Positions 51,801 to 58,530 of a stretch of 64,000 bases of DNA are shown here, piece by piece (the stretch's first letter is position 1; each line of letters opens with the position of its first letter). The notes under the pieces are model-generated. The model worked only from the letters and a program-made list of their open reading frames with translations. It did not search any database and was not told the DNA's origin. The DNA is taken from assembly GCA_022824945.1 (NCBI GenBank), contig JAJDYX010000010.1:62001-126000 (forward strand). The letters are read 5' to 3'. This stretch comes from Candidatus Latescibacterota bacterium. GTDB lineage: Bacteria > Latescibacterota > UBA2968. Both the position numbers and the translations under genes were made by a program.

Positions 51801-52024
51801 ATGCGGTTGTTATTGAGGTGGGGGATAATGGGGTTGGGATGGAGGAGGTGACAAGGCAACGTCTTTTTGAGCCGTTTTTTACGACTAAGGATGCAGACCG
51901 GGGTACGGGTTTGGGGTTGTCGATTATTTATGCCATTGTTCGCAATCACGATGGGGAGATTACTGTGGAAAGCGAGCAGGGTGTGGGGACGACGTTCAGG
52001 GTGATGTTGCCGGTGGTGGCGTAG
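48896..52024 (+). CDS. Periplasmic-propeller sensor histidine kinase
   Basis: 1042 aa; ribosome site GAAGGG. Signal peptide (RYLILLMLVGASACFG). About a dozen two-component-regulator propeller repeats (DGAVWFGTYGG, DGTLWIGGSSL, DGAIWVGTAEG), a YYY-type domain (VGTHTLEVKARDQAFN), one membrane helix (~760-780), HisKA with phospho-acceptor His 821 in VAHELNQPL, and HATPase (NLLSNARDAVD; GDNGVGM; DADRGTGLGLSI). No receiver domain, unlike hybrid systems used for glycan sensing. It overlaps the glycosidase gene tail by 29 bases (convergent). Likely senses extracellular carbohydrate; the partner may be the NtrC-type regulator at 61119. Confidence 0.92.
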   Translation: MIGQYARYLILLMLVGASACFGAEPFTPRHPDSVHESWRWRSFPELKGQGVSCLAQDGDGNFLFGTDDGIYRYDGMRWHLFPFDEEMEGTRINTLYVARDGGVYVGSDRGISRFENGMWERVFSSEREWNTYDFMEARDGSLWAGTEWGALRLTPDGAMLYVAAGDTTDIREMVSDAVTFVVVPERVLDSQRLMVYDVCEAPDGAVWFGTYGGSLIRFDFASGYQRFSGEDGIDQGVYPRMCVTEDGAVWVVYGDNSKSVNRFDGKKWEALEVGDLRYGYTSILERRDGTLWIGGSSLVAYKDGAWRVYDPRDIVSLPSHRMELFEAADGALWIMGRGQEAARLDLSEKQWQTYQDLIFQCDTPDGAQWFISQDNGVVRRDEQGWTRFGVADGLMDTPSKLIVTREGALWAAGSHEQVAATARLNGSEWVMERHPQLSGRVDPRAVYEAFDGSLWFAAAVDWWLYGDRNFLGGVVVFDGVRWTHHTPPEMMRYAYGIGQSSDGVLWFGGQLFGFDGMREVQFTGPEELTRDYIDTVYTQGDLWLGSRTYGVFRYDGTEWQRFDYGDGLADNEVRSIFQDRDGAIWVGTAEGVSRFDGRSWLPQALPPGLPRTEFYDPIFQSGDGAFWLNFVSDADAWLKRSESEGVVASCSLSTIRYVPETDPPEILMTIVQDEVSQGGKIIFAWTGIDAWQSTLGEDLQYAHRLNGGAWSPYSGDTILSFEGLDVGTHTLEVKARDQAFNEDPIPSVMSFNVVPLVWRRLWFIGLILGFVILTGYLVSRIIVRDRRLRQANEDLASANETQLLQSARLVSLGQMVAGVAHELNQPLTVVETTTGDIYLRLIEGRPIETDELREMMEDVRGVVDRMSGTVDHLRVFSRDVSEEPRQAMDVNEVIESSLKLMGSQLERYEIDLSLDLSEALPEVWGHPHPLEQVVLNLLSNARDAVDERTEMEGAGYDKRIWIRTRGENDAVVIEVGDNGVGMEEVTRQRLFEPFFTTKDADRGTGLGLSIIYAIVRNHDGEITVESEQGVGTTFRVMLPVVA

Positions 52025-53549
52025 TAGGGTTTTCTATATAGGACGCATAAGCCGATCGCACGACTTCCTCGGACAGCTTGCCACGGATGGCGTAAGTGCG
52101 GCGGCGTGCCCAGTATCTCGCCCACTGCTCATCGCTGGTTATCCAATTGTCCCAATAGAAGACACCATTTACGATTCCGGGGTACTGAGCTATGGTGTTG
52201 ATTAATGCCTGGTAGATGTTGGCCTGAGTTTCTCGCCCGTCATCCAGTCCATTGCGGTTCAAATCGGTAAATACAAATCGCCGGTTTTGCGCTGAGTAAT
52301 CACCTGGTCTTTGGGGTGTTTCAACCACATCCATAGCACCGTATTCGGTAAATAAAATGGGCCAGTCGGGGTTTGTGTTTGCAAGGGGAATGAGCTGGTT
52401 TTGGAATATTTGCTCATAACTCGTCTGTAAACTTTCGACGCTCAGTACTGTTGACGGACGCGAGTCCGTCAGTGGAAACCACGCACTGATTCCAATAAGG
52501 TCGAGATCGAGGTCTGCCCATAGATGACCGGCTCCCGATCCCGGTCCGTAAAAGTGGGATGCTGTGAGTACGTCGTAGTGCATGTCATAGGTTAGCAGGC
52601 CACTGTACACGGCACGCACGCTCTGCACCATTGATCTGAGTTCCCGACCAAAATCATTGGTCATATAACGTCCTGAACGCGTGCGAAAAAGCCGATCAGT
52701 TTCCGTGCCCAACGAGTATAAACGCACGCCTTCGTCCTCTGCAATTCTGGCAAAGTGTACCGCCTGTTGCGTATAGGTTGCCCAGAATTCGGCGACAAAA
52801 CGCCGGTGATTCGGATGATTTGGACGCCAGGGCCAGTATTGGGGCAATATCTTCCCGAAGACATTCGGATTATCAGGAGGAACGCCGGTAGGTGCCGGGT
52901 CTCCGAGTTGCCACCTTCGTACCGGACGTGCGGCAGTTTCAGCCTCATAGGCTTCGAATGCCAGGGTCAGATATACGTCAATCCCGTGATTTCTAAATTC
53001 CCGAATCAATTGTCTGAGTGCTTCATCGGTAAAAGTGGGGATATCTACATCTGATGAGTACACGCGCTCGACCGTGCTATCCATGCTGTCGTTGTAATGC
53101 AGCGCGATGGATAGGCCGATCCAGTTTATATGCAGGCTTTTTAGCCATTCGATATAGTCCAGGGGTATGAGCGTTCCGACTCTCCCTGCGGCTTCCCATT
53201 TATCTACGACATAGCCAGTATCTCCCCAATTGCCCGCAGCATGAATGGCGCGTAGTGGGAAATTTATCATCCTGTCCATCTGGGGCACTGTTTTGCCAAA
53301 GGCGCTGGCAAAGATCAGAAAATCTGAAAATGCGATTGCGCCATCGCCATCCAGGTCGAATTGGTCTTCATACGTTTCATCACCACGACTTGTCCCGAAG
53401 TGTTCGACAAATAGCAAGAAGTCTGGAAGATCCACTACGCCGTTTTGGTCAAAGTCGGGGAGAGGGCTGGATTGTGATGCGTGCGCCAGAGGTAGCCAGG
53501 TCCATAGACAGCTTGTAATGACCACAAGCAAGATACAAAAACGCTTCAT
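51996..53549 (-). CDS. Dockerin-tagged secreted glycoside hydrolase (GH113-like)
   Basis: 517 aa. Signal peptide (FCILLVVITSCLWTWLPLAHA), then the dockerin-like EF-hand pair (DFDQNGVVDLPDFLLF; DLDGDGAIAFSDFLIF) at residues ~32-86. A TIM-barrel catalytic region follows, with HINWIGLSIALHYND, RNHGIDVYLTLAFEAYE, LYSLGTETDRLF (candidate acid/base Glu) and ILFTEYGAMDVVE (candidate nucleophile Glu). The layout recalls GH113 beta-mannanases, but family assignment by eye is tentative. It shares its dockerin-like tag with the two secreted proteins upstream, so all three may bind a common cell-surface partner. Confidence 0.78.
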   Translation of the reverse strand: MKRFCILLVVITSCLWTWLPLAHASQSSPLPDFDQNGVVDLPDFLLFVEHFGTSRGDETYEDQFDLDGDGAIAFSDFLIFASAFGKTVPQMDRMINFPLRAIHAAGNWGDTGYVVDKWEAAGRVGTLIPLDYIEWLKSLHINWIGLSIALHYNDSMDSTVERVYSSDVDIPTFTDEALRQLIREFRNHGIDVYLTLAFEAYEAETAARPVRRWQLGDPAPTGVPPDNPNVFGKILPQYWPWRPNHPNHRRFVAEFWATYTQQAVHFARIAEDEGVRLYSLGTETDRLFRTRSGRYMTNDFGRELRSMVQSVRAVYSGLLTYDMHYDVLTASHFYGPGSGAGHLWADLDLDLIGISAWFPLTDSRPSTVLSVESLQTSYEQIFQNQLIPLANTNPDWPILFTEYGAMDVVETPQRPGDYSAQNRRFVFTDLNRNGLDDGRETQANIYQALINTIAQYPGIVNGVFYWDNWITSDEQWARYWARRRTYAIRGKLSEEVVRSAYASYIENPTTPPPATSP

Positions 53550-53650
53550 ACTGCGCCTTTCTGTGCGTTAGAGATAGGTCTTGCGGTCAAAATATATTTT
53601 CAGGGGCGATAGGTAAAGCGTATTTGACCTGTTTTATTGAGGATAAAATA

Positions 53651-53695
53651 AAGAAAAGCTCAATGGTCTATAGAAGGCTGTTGGACTTTTGTGTG
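53651..53695. repeat. 45-bp direct repeat, left copy
   Basis: Reads AAGAAAAGCTCAATGGTC and onward to TGTGT. It matches 57576-57620 with five transitions. The two copies bracket the ATPase operon. In this copy the hairpin stem is imperfect. Confidence 0.8.
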
Positions 53696-53738
53696 CTATA
53701 TCTCAATGTTATATAATGTTTTATATCGATTTTTGGTT

Positions 53739-53815
53739 TATTCGACAATTTTGTTGACAACAGTTTTGTTGTATGATATATTTATTCGACAATTTTGTTG
53801 ACAACAGTTTTGTCG
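53739..53815 (+). promoter_or_regulatory. Promoter with tandem palindromic operators
   Basis: TTGACA (53754-53759) and TATATT (53777-53782) are 17 bases apart. Two direct copies of a ~33-bp unit (TATTCGACAATTTTGTTG then ACAACAGTTTTGTYG) cover the -35 region and the start region. Each unit is itself an imperfect palindrome centred on GTTGACAAC and bounded by GACAA/TTGTC. This looks like a tightly repressed promoter for the gene at 53838. The rest of the 288-base gap has the 45-bp repeat and no gene. Confidence 0.65.
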
Positions 53816-53837
53816 AAAAAAAAGGAAGCGAGGAGCA

Positions 53838-55082
53838 ATGAATTCATCGACCGGCCGCTGGGTAAGCGACGACGACTTTTTTAATCGAGAACGCGAGTTG
53901 CGGATACTGGAGACACGGGTCCGTGACGGCAATCACATATTGCTTACAGGACAGCGGCGCATGGGAAAGACCAGCATTGCCAGAGAACTCGGAAGACAGC
54001 TCGAAGCAGAGGGTTGGATCTTTCTTTTTGCTGATGTCGAGGGGGCGACCTGTGCGGAGGACGCAATCGCGGACATCGCACAGGCCGTGCATCCTATTCG
54101 TCCTATTGCGTCTCGTTTTGGTGCCGGGATGAAACGCTGGTTGGGTGACAACATCGAAGAATTCAACGCGTACGAATTTCGCGTCAAGATTCGTGCTGGT
54201 CTGGATGCCGGAAACTGGCGCCGTTACGGAGAGCAACTGCTTCGTGATTGCGCTGTGCAGGACAAGCCAGTGCTCCTCGTCATTGATGAGTTGCCGATTC
54301 TTCTCAACCGAGTGCTTAAGGGTGACGACGGTGCCAGACAAGTCGATGAATTCCTGAGTTGGTTGCGCGGCGTGCTTCAAGGTATTGGAGATGGCTCCCT
54401 TGTCCTCATCGTATCCGGCAGCATTGGGCTTACACCTATCGTAAACCGACTCGGCATACCTGATCGCATTAACCATCTCTATCCTTTTCGCCTGGGACCG
54501 TGGAACCGCGACACCAGTATCAATTGTTTCCAAAGTCTCGCGGAGAGCTACAAATTACAAGTTGAGGACGACGTGGCAAATGCGGTGTATGACGCACTCG
54601 GCGTCGGCATACCTCACCATGTGCAGTCCTTTTTTGCCCGTTTGCGAGATCACGCCATCATGCAGGGGAGGGACCAGGTGACGGTGGAAGATGTTGAGGA
54701 GGTCTATCGCACGGGGCTTCTCGGTCCTTCCGGACAGAACGACCTTGTACACTACGAGACGCGTCTCAAAGAGGCGTTGGAAGATGAGAATCACACCATC
54801 GCTATGGAGATTCTCGCCGAGGCAGCCACCCAGAAGGCGTTCACACCAGGAGCGCGTCGTTGCCTTGAAGATCTATACGCCAGGGTGGTTGACGATGCCC
54901 GGGGGCGTATCGCGGATACACTCGAAATTCTGATGCACGACGGCTATCTTGAAGATAGTGACGATGGTCATCGCTTTCCGTCGCGCCTGCTGAAGGACTG
55001 GTGGTCGGCGCGTTTCCGCGATCACCACATACCCCTCGAAAACCGCCGTTCTGACGATAAATCATCGGAAGACATGCAATGA
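53838..55082 (+). CDS. AAA-type (archaeal-ATPase-like) regulator or effector ATPase
   Basis: 414 aa, GGAAGCGAGGAG before the start. After a short polar start comes FFNRERELRILETRV, then Walker A GQRRMGKTS (38-46) and Walker B VLLVIDELPILL. A sensor region follows (LVLIVSGSIGLTPIV), then winged-helix-like C-terminal parts (LEILMHDGYLEDSDD; FPSRLLKDWWSARF). This is the layout of MNS/archaeal-type STAND-like ATPases. It overlaps the following STAND gene by 4 bases (ATGA), so both are made together, and the promoter carries two palindromic operators. No nuclease or TIR-like effector domain is visible. Confidence 0.82.
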   Translation: MNSSTGRWVSDDDFFNRERELRILETRVRDGNHILLTGQRRMGKTSIARELGRQLEAEGWIFLFADVEGATCAEDAIADIAQAVHPIRPIASRFGAGMKRWLGDNIEEFNAYEFRVKIRAGLDAGNWRRYGEQLLRDCAVQDKPVLLVIDELPILLNRVLKGDDGARQVDEFLSWLRGVLQGIGDGSLVLIVSGSIGLTPIVNRLGIPDRINHLYPFRLGPWNRDTSINCFQSLAESYKLQVEDDVANAVYDALGVGIPHHVQSFFARLRDHAIMQGRDQVTVEDVEEVYRTGLLGPSGQNDLVHYETRLKEALEDENHTIAMEILAEAATQKAFTPGARRCLEDLYARVVDDARGRIADTLEILMHDGYLEDSDDGHRFPSRLLKDWWSARFRDHHIPLENRRSDDKSSEDMQ

Positions 55083-57535
55083 ACAAGTCCGATCAACGCA
55101 TCCGCAAGTTCAATCCGGGGACGTTTCTATCCGACGAGGAGGTGATCGAACAGTTCGTAGTCAGGAAACACGAACTCAATATCGTACTTGAGGTCCTGCG
55201 TAGAAATATTGATTCACCATCGTGCCAGCACGTTCTGGTGGTCGCGCCTCGTGGTCGAGGAAAGACCATGTTGCTCGCGCGCGTCGCGGCAGAGTTGAAA
55301 ACTGATGAGGAACTTTCCGATAGTCTTTTACCAGTTCGGTTCATGGAAGAGAGTCACGAGGTACTCAATATCGCCGATTTTTGGCTCGAAACCTTGTTCC
55401 ACCTTGCGCGGGAGAGCGCTAAGCACGATCCCGATCTCGCACGGGAACTGCGAGAGACACACGCCGACCTGATTGATCGCTGGCGCGAGAAGGAACTCGC
55501 AGATCGCGTCCTTGCTACTGTCCTGGACGCATCGGACCGGCTGGGCAAAAAACTCGTTCTCATGGTCGAAAATCTACAGTCAATCGGCGAGAACGTGGAT
55601 GACGATTTCGGCTGGCAACTCCGCCGAGCACTGCAATCGGAGCCACAGATCATGCTATTCGCCACCGCCACGAGTCGCTTCAAGGGTCTGGACGACGCGG
55701 AGCAGCCGTTCTTCGAGCAGTTCCGAATACTGGATCTGGAACCATTAAATACCGAAGAATGCCGTCGTCTGTGGCAGGTCGTTAGCAGCGACGAGGTGAG
55801 TAATCGCGATATTAGGCCCCTCGAGATCCTGACCGGTGGGAATCCCCGCCTCCTGGTCATTGTTGCCCAGTTCGCACAGCACCGGTCACTGCGCCAGTTG
55901 ATGGAAGAACTGGTGACACTGATTGACGACCATACCGAGTATTTCCGCAGTCATCTGGAGGTTTTGCCCAGTACCGAACGCCTTGTGTATATCGCGTTGC
56001 TCGACCTTGATCCCTTTAAGGGACCGTCAAGTGCGGGCGAGATCGCGGAACGGGCGCGCAAGGATATTCGAACCGTATCAACCCTGCTCGGCCGTCTCGT
56101 CAACCGGGGTGCGGTTATCGTGGAGGGGACTGGCAGAAAGCGACTATACACCGCCGCGGAACGTCTCTATAGCATCTATTACAAACTGCGACGCGAACGC
56201 GACGAGGCGGCGGTTGTAGCAAATCTCATCTACTTTATGGCAGTGTTCTATAGTATAGGCGAATTGTACCAGATGTCCGGCAAGCTAATTTCGGAGGCGG
56301 CAGAGTCGAAGGTTATTCGCGAGGGTATTGGACAGGCACTCGCCAAGAAGCCTCCTGTTGAGGACTTTTCCTCGCGTATGGCGTGGTCGGCCATCAAAGA
56401 TATATCGGATAAAGCGACGTCAAGAGCTCAATTTGAGGCGGAACTACGTCTTGAAAAAGAAATCAAAATGGCATTCGAGGAGGAAGCATTCGAAAGAGTC
56501 ATTGAGATTATTGACAGTTTTGAGGCTTCTGGAGACGTAGATTCATCACAAATGAGAGAGGTACGCATCGCTTACATATTGCATATGAGGGCTGTTGCTT
56601 ATGAGAAATTGAAAGATTTCCAGGCGGTGATCGCAGTCTGCAACGAGATACTCGAGCGATTTAGCGATACCCGCGAACAAACACTCTTGGCGTGGATGGC
56701 TCCGGTATTGGTCCACGGGGCAAGAGCGCGAAGTGAACTCGGCGATTTTCAAGCGGCAATTGCGATCTGCGACGAAGTAGTTGAGCGCTTCGGTACCTTC
56801 GATGATCCATGGTTTCAGAAGCTGGCCGCCGCGGCGTTGTTAGATAAGGGGATTGTGCAAGAGAAACTCCGTGATTTCGAGGCGGCGATTGTGTCCTACG
56901 AAGAGGTGGTCAAGTGCTTTGGGGGCAGCGACGCGCTGGAAATACGGGAGTGCGTCGCCATGGCGTTAATCAACACAGGATTTGTGCGACAAAAACTCAA
57001 TGACGCTGAGGGCGAAATTGCAGCCTACAACGAGGTGATCAAGTGCTTTAGCGACCAACAGGTGAATGTAGCCATCGCGTTGAGCTATAAGGGAATGAGA
57101 GAAGCCGAGATTGGTCGTGTAGCAGAAGCTCTGAAAACCTGTGAAAAACTCGAACGAAGACTCAGTACCTTACCCGAAGATGGAAACACCTGGTTTGAGT
57201 GGAAGGTAATGTGTGTGAGGGGGCTGGCACTAATGGTCCAAAAAAAACGTCGAGCCGCCATGGATGCATTTCGCTCCGCGTATGCCGCTTTCCTTCCCAA
57301 CAACGAAGTAACCATGCACGAGATGCAAAGAATTGTGCCCGAGTTGATAACACATGGTGCCTCGGAGCGTGAACTTTTAGAGATTCTGTCCAGCGATAAG
57401 GAGAAATCGGACGCGTTGGTACCCCTTATCGTTGCTTTAAGACTACGTGCCGGTGAGGAGGTCCGTGCGCCTGTGGAAGTCCTTGAGGTTGCGAAGGATA
57501 TCAACAAGGATATTGACGCGAAAATGGCGAATTGA
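55079..57535 (+). CDS. STAND ATPase with TPR repeats, paralogue 1
   Basis: 818 aa. Residues ~1-130: RKFNPGTFLSDEEVIEQFVV, then Walker A APRGRGKTM (56-64). Walker B-like KKLVLMVENLQSIGE lies near 160, arginine-rich sensor 2 parts near 200-260, a winged-helix region (STLLGRLVNRGAVIVEG) near 340, and a helical TPR array from ~480 (AIAICDEVVERFG; AIVSYEEVVKCFG; EIAAYNEVIKCF). STAND proteins act as signal-sensing switches, often in defence; no attached effector domain was recognised. Follows the 414-aa ATPase with a 4-base overlap. It is about 70% identical by eye to the protein at 58531 over the N-terminal half. Confidence 0.85.
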   Translation: MNKSDQRIRKFNPGTFLSDEEVIEQFVVRKHELNIVLEVLRRNIDSPSCQHVLVVAPRGRGKTMLLARVAAELKTDEELSDSLLPVRFMEESHEVLNIADFWLETLFHLARESAKHDPDLARELRETHADLIDRWREKELADRVLATVLDASDRLGKKLVLMVENLQSIGENVDDDFGWQLRRALQSEPQIMLFATATSRFKGLDDAEQPFFEQFRILDLEPLNTEECRRLWQVVSSDEVSNRDIRPLEILTGGNPRLLVIVAQFAQHRSLRQLMEELVTLIDDHTEYFRSHLEVLPSTERLVYIALLDLDPFKGPSSAGEIAERARKDIRTVSTLLGRLVNRGAVIVEGTGRKRLYTAAERLYSIYYKLRRERDEAAVVANLIYFMAVFYSIGELYQMSGKLISEAAESKVIREGIGQALAKKPPVEDFSSRMAWSAIKDISDKATSRAQFEAELRLEKEIKMAFEEEAFERVIEIIDSFEASGDVDSSQMREVRIAYILHMRAVAYEKLKDFQAVIAVCNEILERFSDTREQTLLAWMAPVLVHGARARSELGDFQAAIAICDEVVERFGTFDDPWFQKLAAAALLDKGIVQEKLRDFEAAIVSYEEVVKCFGGSDALEIRECVAMALINTGFVRQKLNDAEGEIAAYNEVIKCFSDQQVNVAIALSYKGMREAEIGRVAEALKTCEKLERRLSTLPEDGNTWFEWKVMCVRGLALMVQKKRRAAMDAFRSAYAAFLPNNEVTMHEMQRIVPELITHGASERELLEILSSDKEKSDALVPLIVALRLRAGEEVRAPVEVLEVAKDINKDIDAKMAN

Positions 57536-57575
57536 GGTGGGCGGCTGGCAGGTTTTACATATCTGAAGTTCTCAT

Positions 57576-57620
57576 AAGAAAAGCCCAATGGTCTGTAGAA
57601 GGCCGTTGGGCTTCTGTGTA
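57576..57620 (+). terminator. Terminator and right copy of the 45-bp direct repeat
   Basis: AAGCCCAA and TTGGGCTT pair across a TGGTCTGTAGAAGGCCG loop region, about 40 bases after the STAND gene stop. The sequence repeats 53651-53695, where the stem has decayed. Confidence 0.75.
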
Positions 57621-57690
57621 GTTTTCTATTTCCATTCCATTTGGCGAGAATGCGATACAAGCCCTTAAAACGGGTCAAATGGCATTTCCA

Positions 57691-58050
57691 TCACAGTCCA
57701 TGTTCCCTTGATAGGAGCGTTCCAACTCTTTGTAAAACTGAATCTACTATCTCTGGGGGCAAAGGACATATCAGCGTTGCATTTCTCGCCCGCCAATCCA
57801 TGTTCTTGACCTGATCTGACAGAATAATACCCGTCACATCTAACCCCGCAGGAATGGCGACCTCAAAGGGATACCCCTTTACTTGATTGGTAATTGGGCA
57901 GAGTATTGCCAAATGGGTCTTGCTGTTATAAGCTCCCGGTGAGAGCACAACGGCGGGGCGACGTCCGGCTTGCTCATGTCCTGCTTGTGGATTGAAGTTG
58001 ATCCAGACCGCATCGCCGCGCTGTGGAACGTACTCGTCTGGCTTCACCAT
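57691..58050 (-). CDS. mazF: MazF-type mRNA interferase
   Basis: 119 aa. MazF/PemK barrel: YVPQRGDAVWINFNPQAGHE, GRRPAVVLSPGAYN, AILCPITNQVKGYPFEV, GIILSDQVKNMDWRARN. All conserved strands of the toxin are present. It cuts mRNA at short sequences when free of MazE. It overlaps mazE by 7 bases. The pair lies on the minus strand between the two STAND genes. Confidence 0.93.
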   Translation of the reverse strand: MVKPDEYVPQRGDAVWINFNPQAGHEQAGRRPAVVLSPGAYNSKTHLAILCPITNQVKGYPFEVAIPAGLDVTGIILSDQVKNMDWRARNATLICPLPPEIVDSVLQRVGTLLSREHGL

Positions 58051-58286
58051 ATTTCACCGCCTGTCGCAGGTCCAGTATCTACTTCACCGTGTAAGTTGTG
58101 TTCCGTCACCTGGGATAAAAGGTCGTCCAATTTCAAGTCAGATGGCTTCACAGGTTCAATGACCAACTCCTTACCGCGTAGCGATAATTCCACCGGTGAA
58201 TTGGGTTCAAGCCCGATCTGGACAGCGAGTGGTTTGGGAATACGCAGGGCTAAACTATTGCCCCATTTCTGTACACGGGTTTCCAT
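58044..58286 (-). CDS. mazE: MazE-type antitoxin (AbrB fold)
   Basis: 80 aa from ATG 58286 with AAAGGAGAAAAG upstream. N-terminal AbrB/MazE DNA-binding fold (METRVQKWGNSLALRIPKPL; LRGKELVIEPV), then a flexible acidic tail (LDDLLSQVTEHNLHGEVDTG) that would bind MazF. Usual autorepressor of the operon. It is divergent from the STAND gene at 58531, with the operator-like palindromes at 58437-58503 in the 244-base gap. Confidence 0.92.
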   Translation of the reverse strand: METRVQKWGNSLALRIPKPLAVQIGLEPNSPVELSLRGKELVIEPVKPSDLKLDDLLSQVTEHNLHGEVDTGPATGGEIW

Positions 58287-58436
58287 ATCTTTTCTCCTTT
58301 GAGTAGTAGATACAATGAAGATACATTGAGACTTGGAATTTATCAAGGCCGATTTTGTATAGCGCTCGCGCAATGGCAATACGTGGTATTGTGTATTATA
58401 TCTCATTGGTAGAGAATGGTTTATGTCACGAATAAA

Positions 58437-58503
58437 TTTTGTCAACAATTTAGTTGATATTTTTTTTTCAAATATTATTTTGTCAACTATTTGGTTGACA
58501 AAG
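58437..58503 (+). promoter_or_regulatory. Tandem palindromic operator-like sites before second STAND gene
   Basis: GTCAACAATTTAGTTGAT (58441-58458) and GTCAACTATTTGGTTGAC (58482-58499) are inverted repeats of GTCAAC with a 6-base spacer, about 41 bases apart. They resemble the GTTGACAAC-centred units at 53739-53815. The upstream 58391-58432 is also similar to 53690-53732. I could not fix a clear -10 box. Confidence 0.6.
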
Positions 58504-58530
58504 ATTTAATGAATCATTAGGAGACGCATA

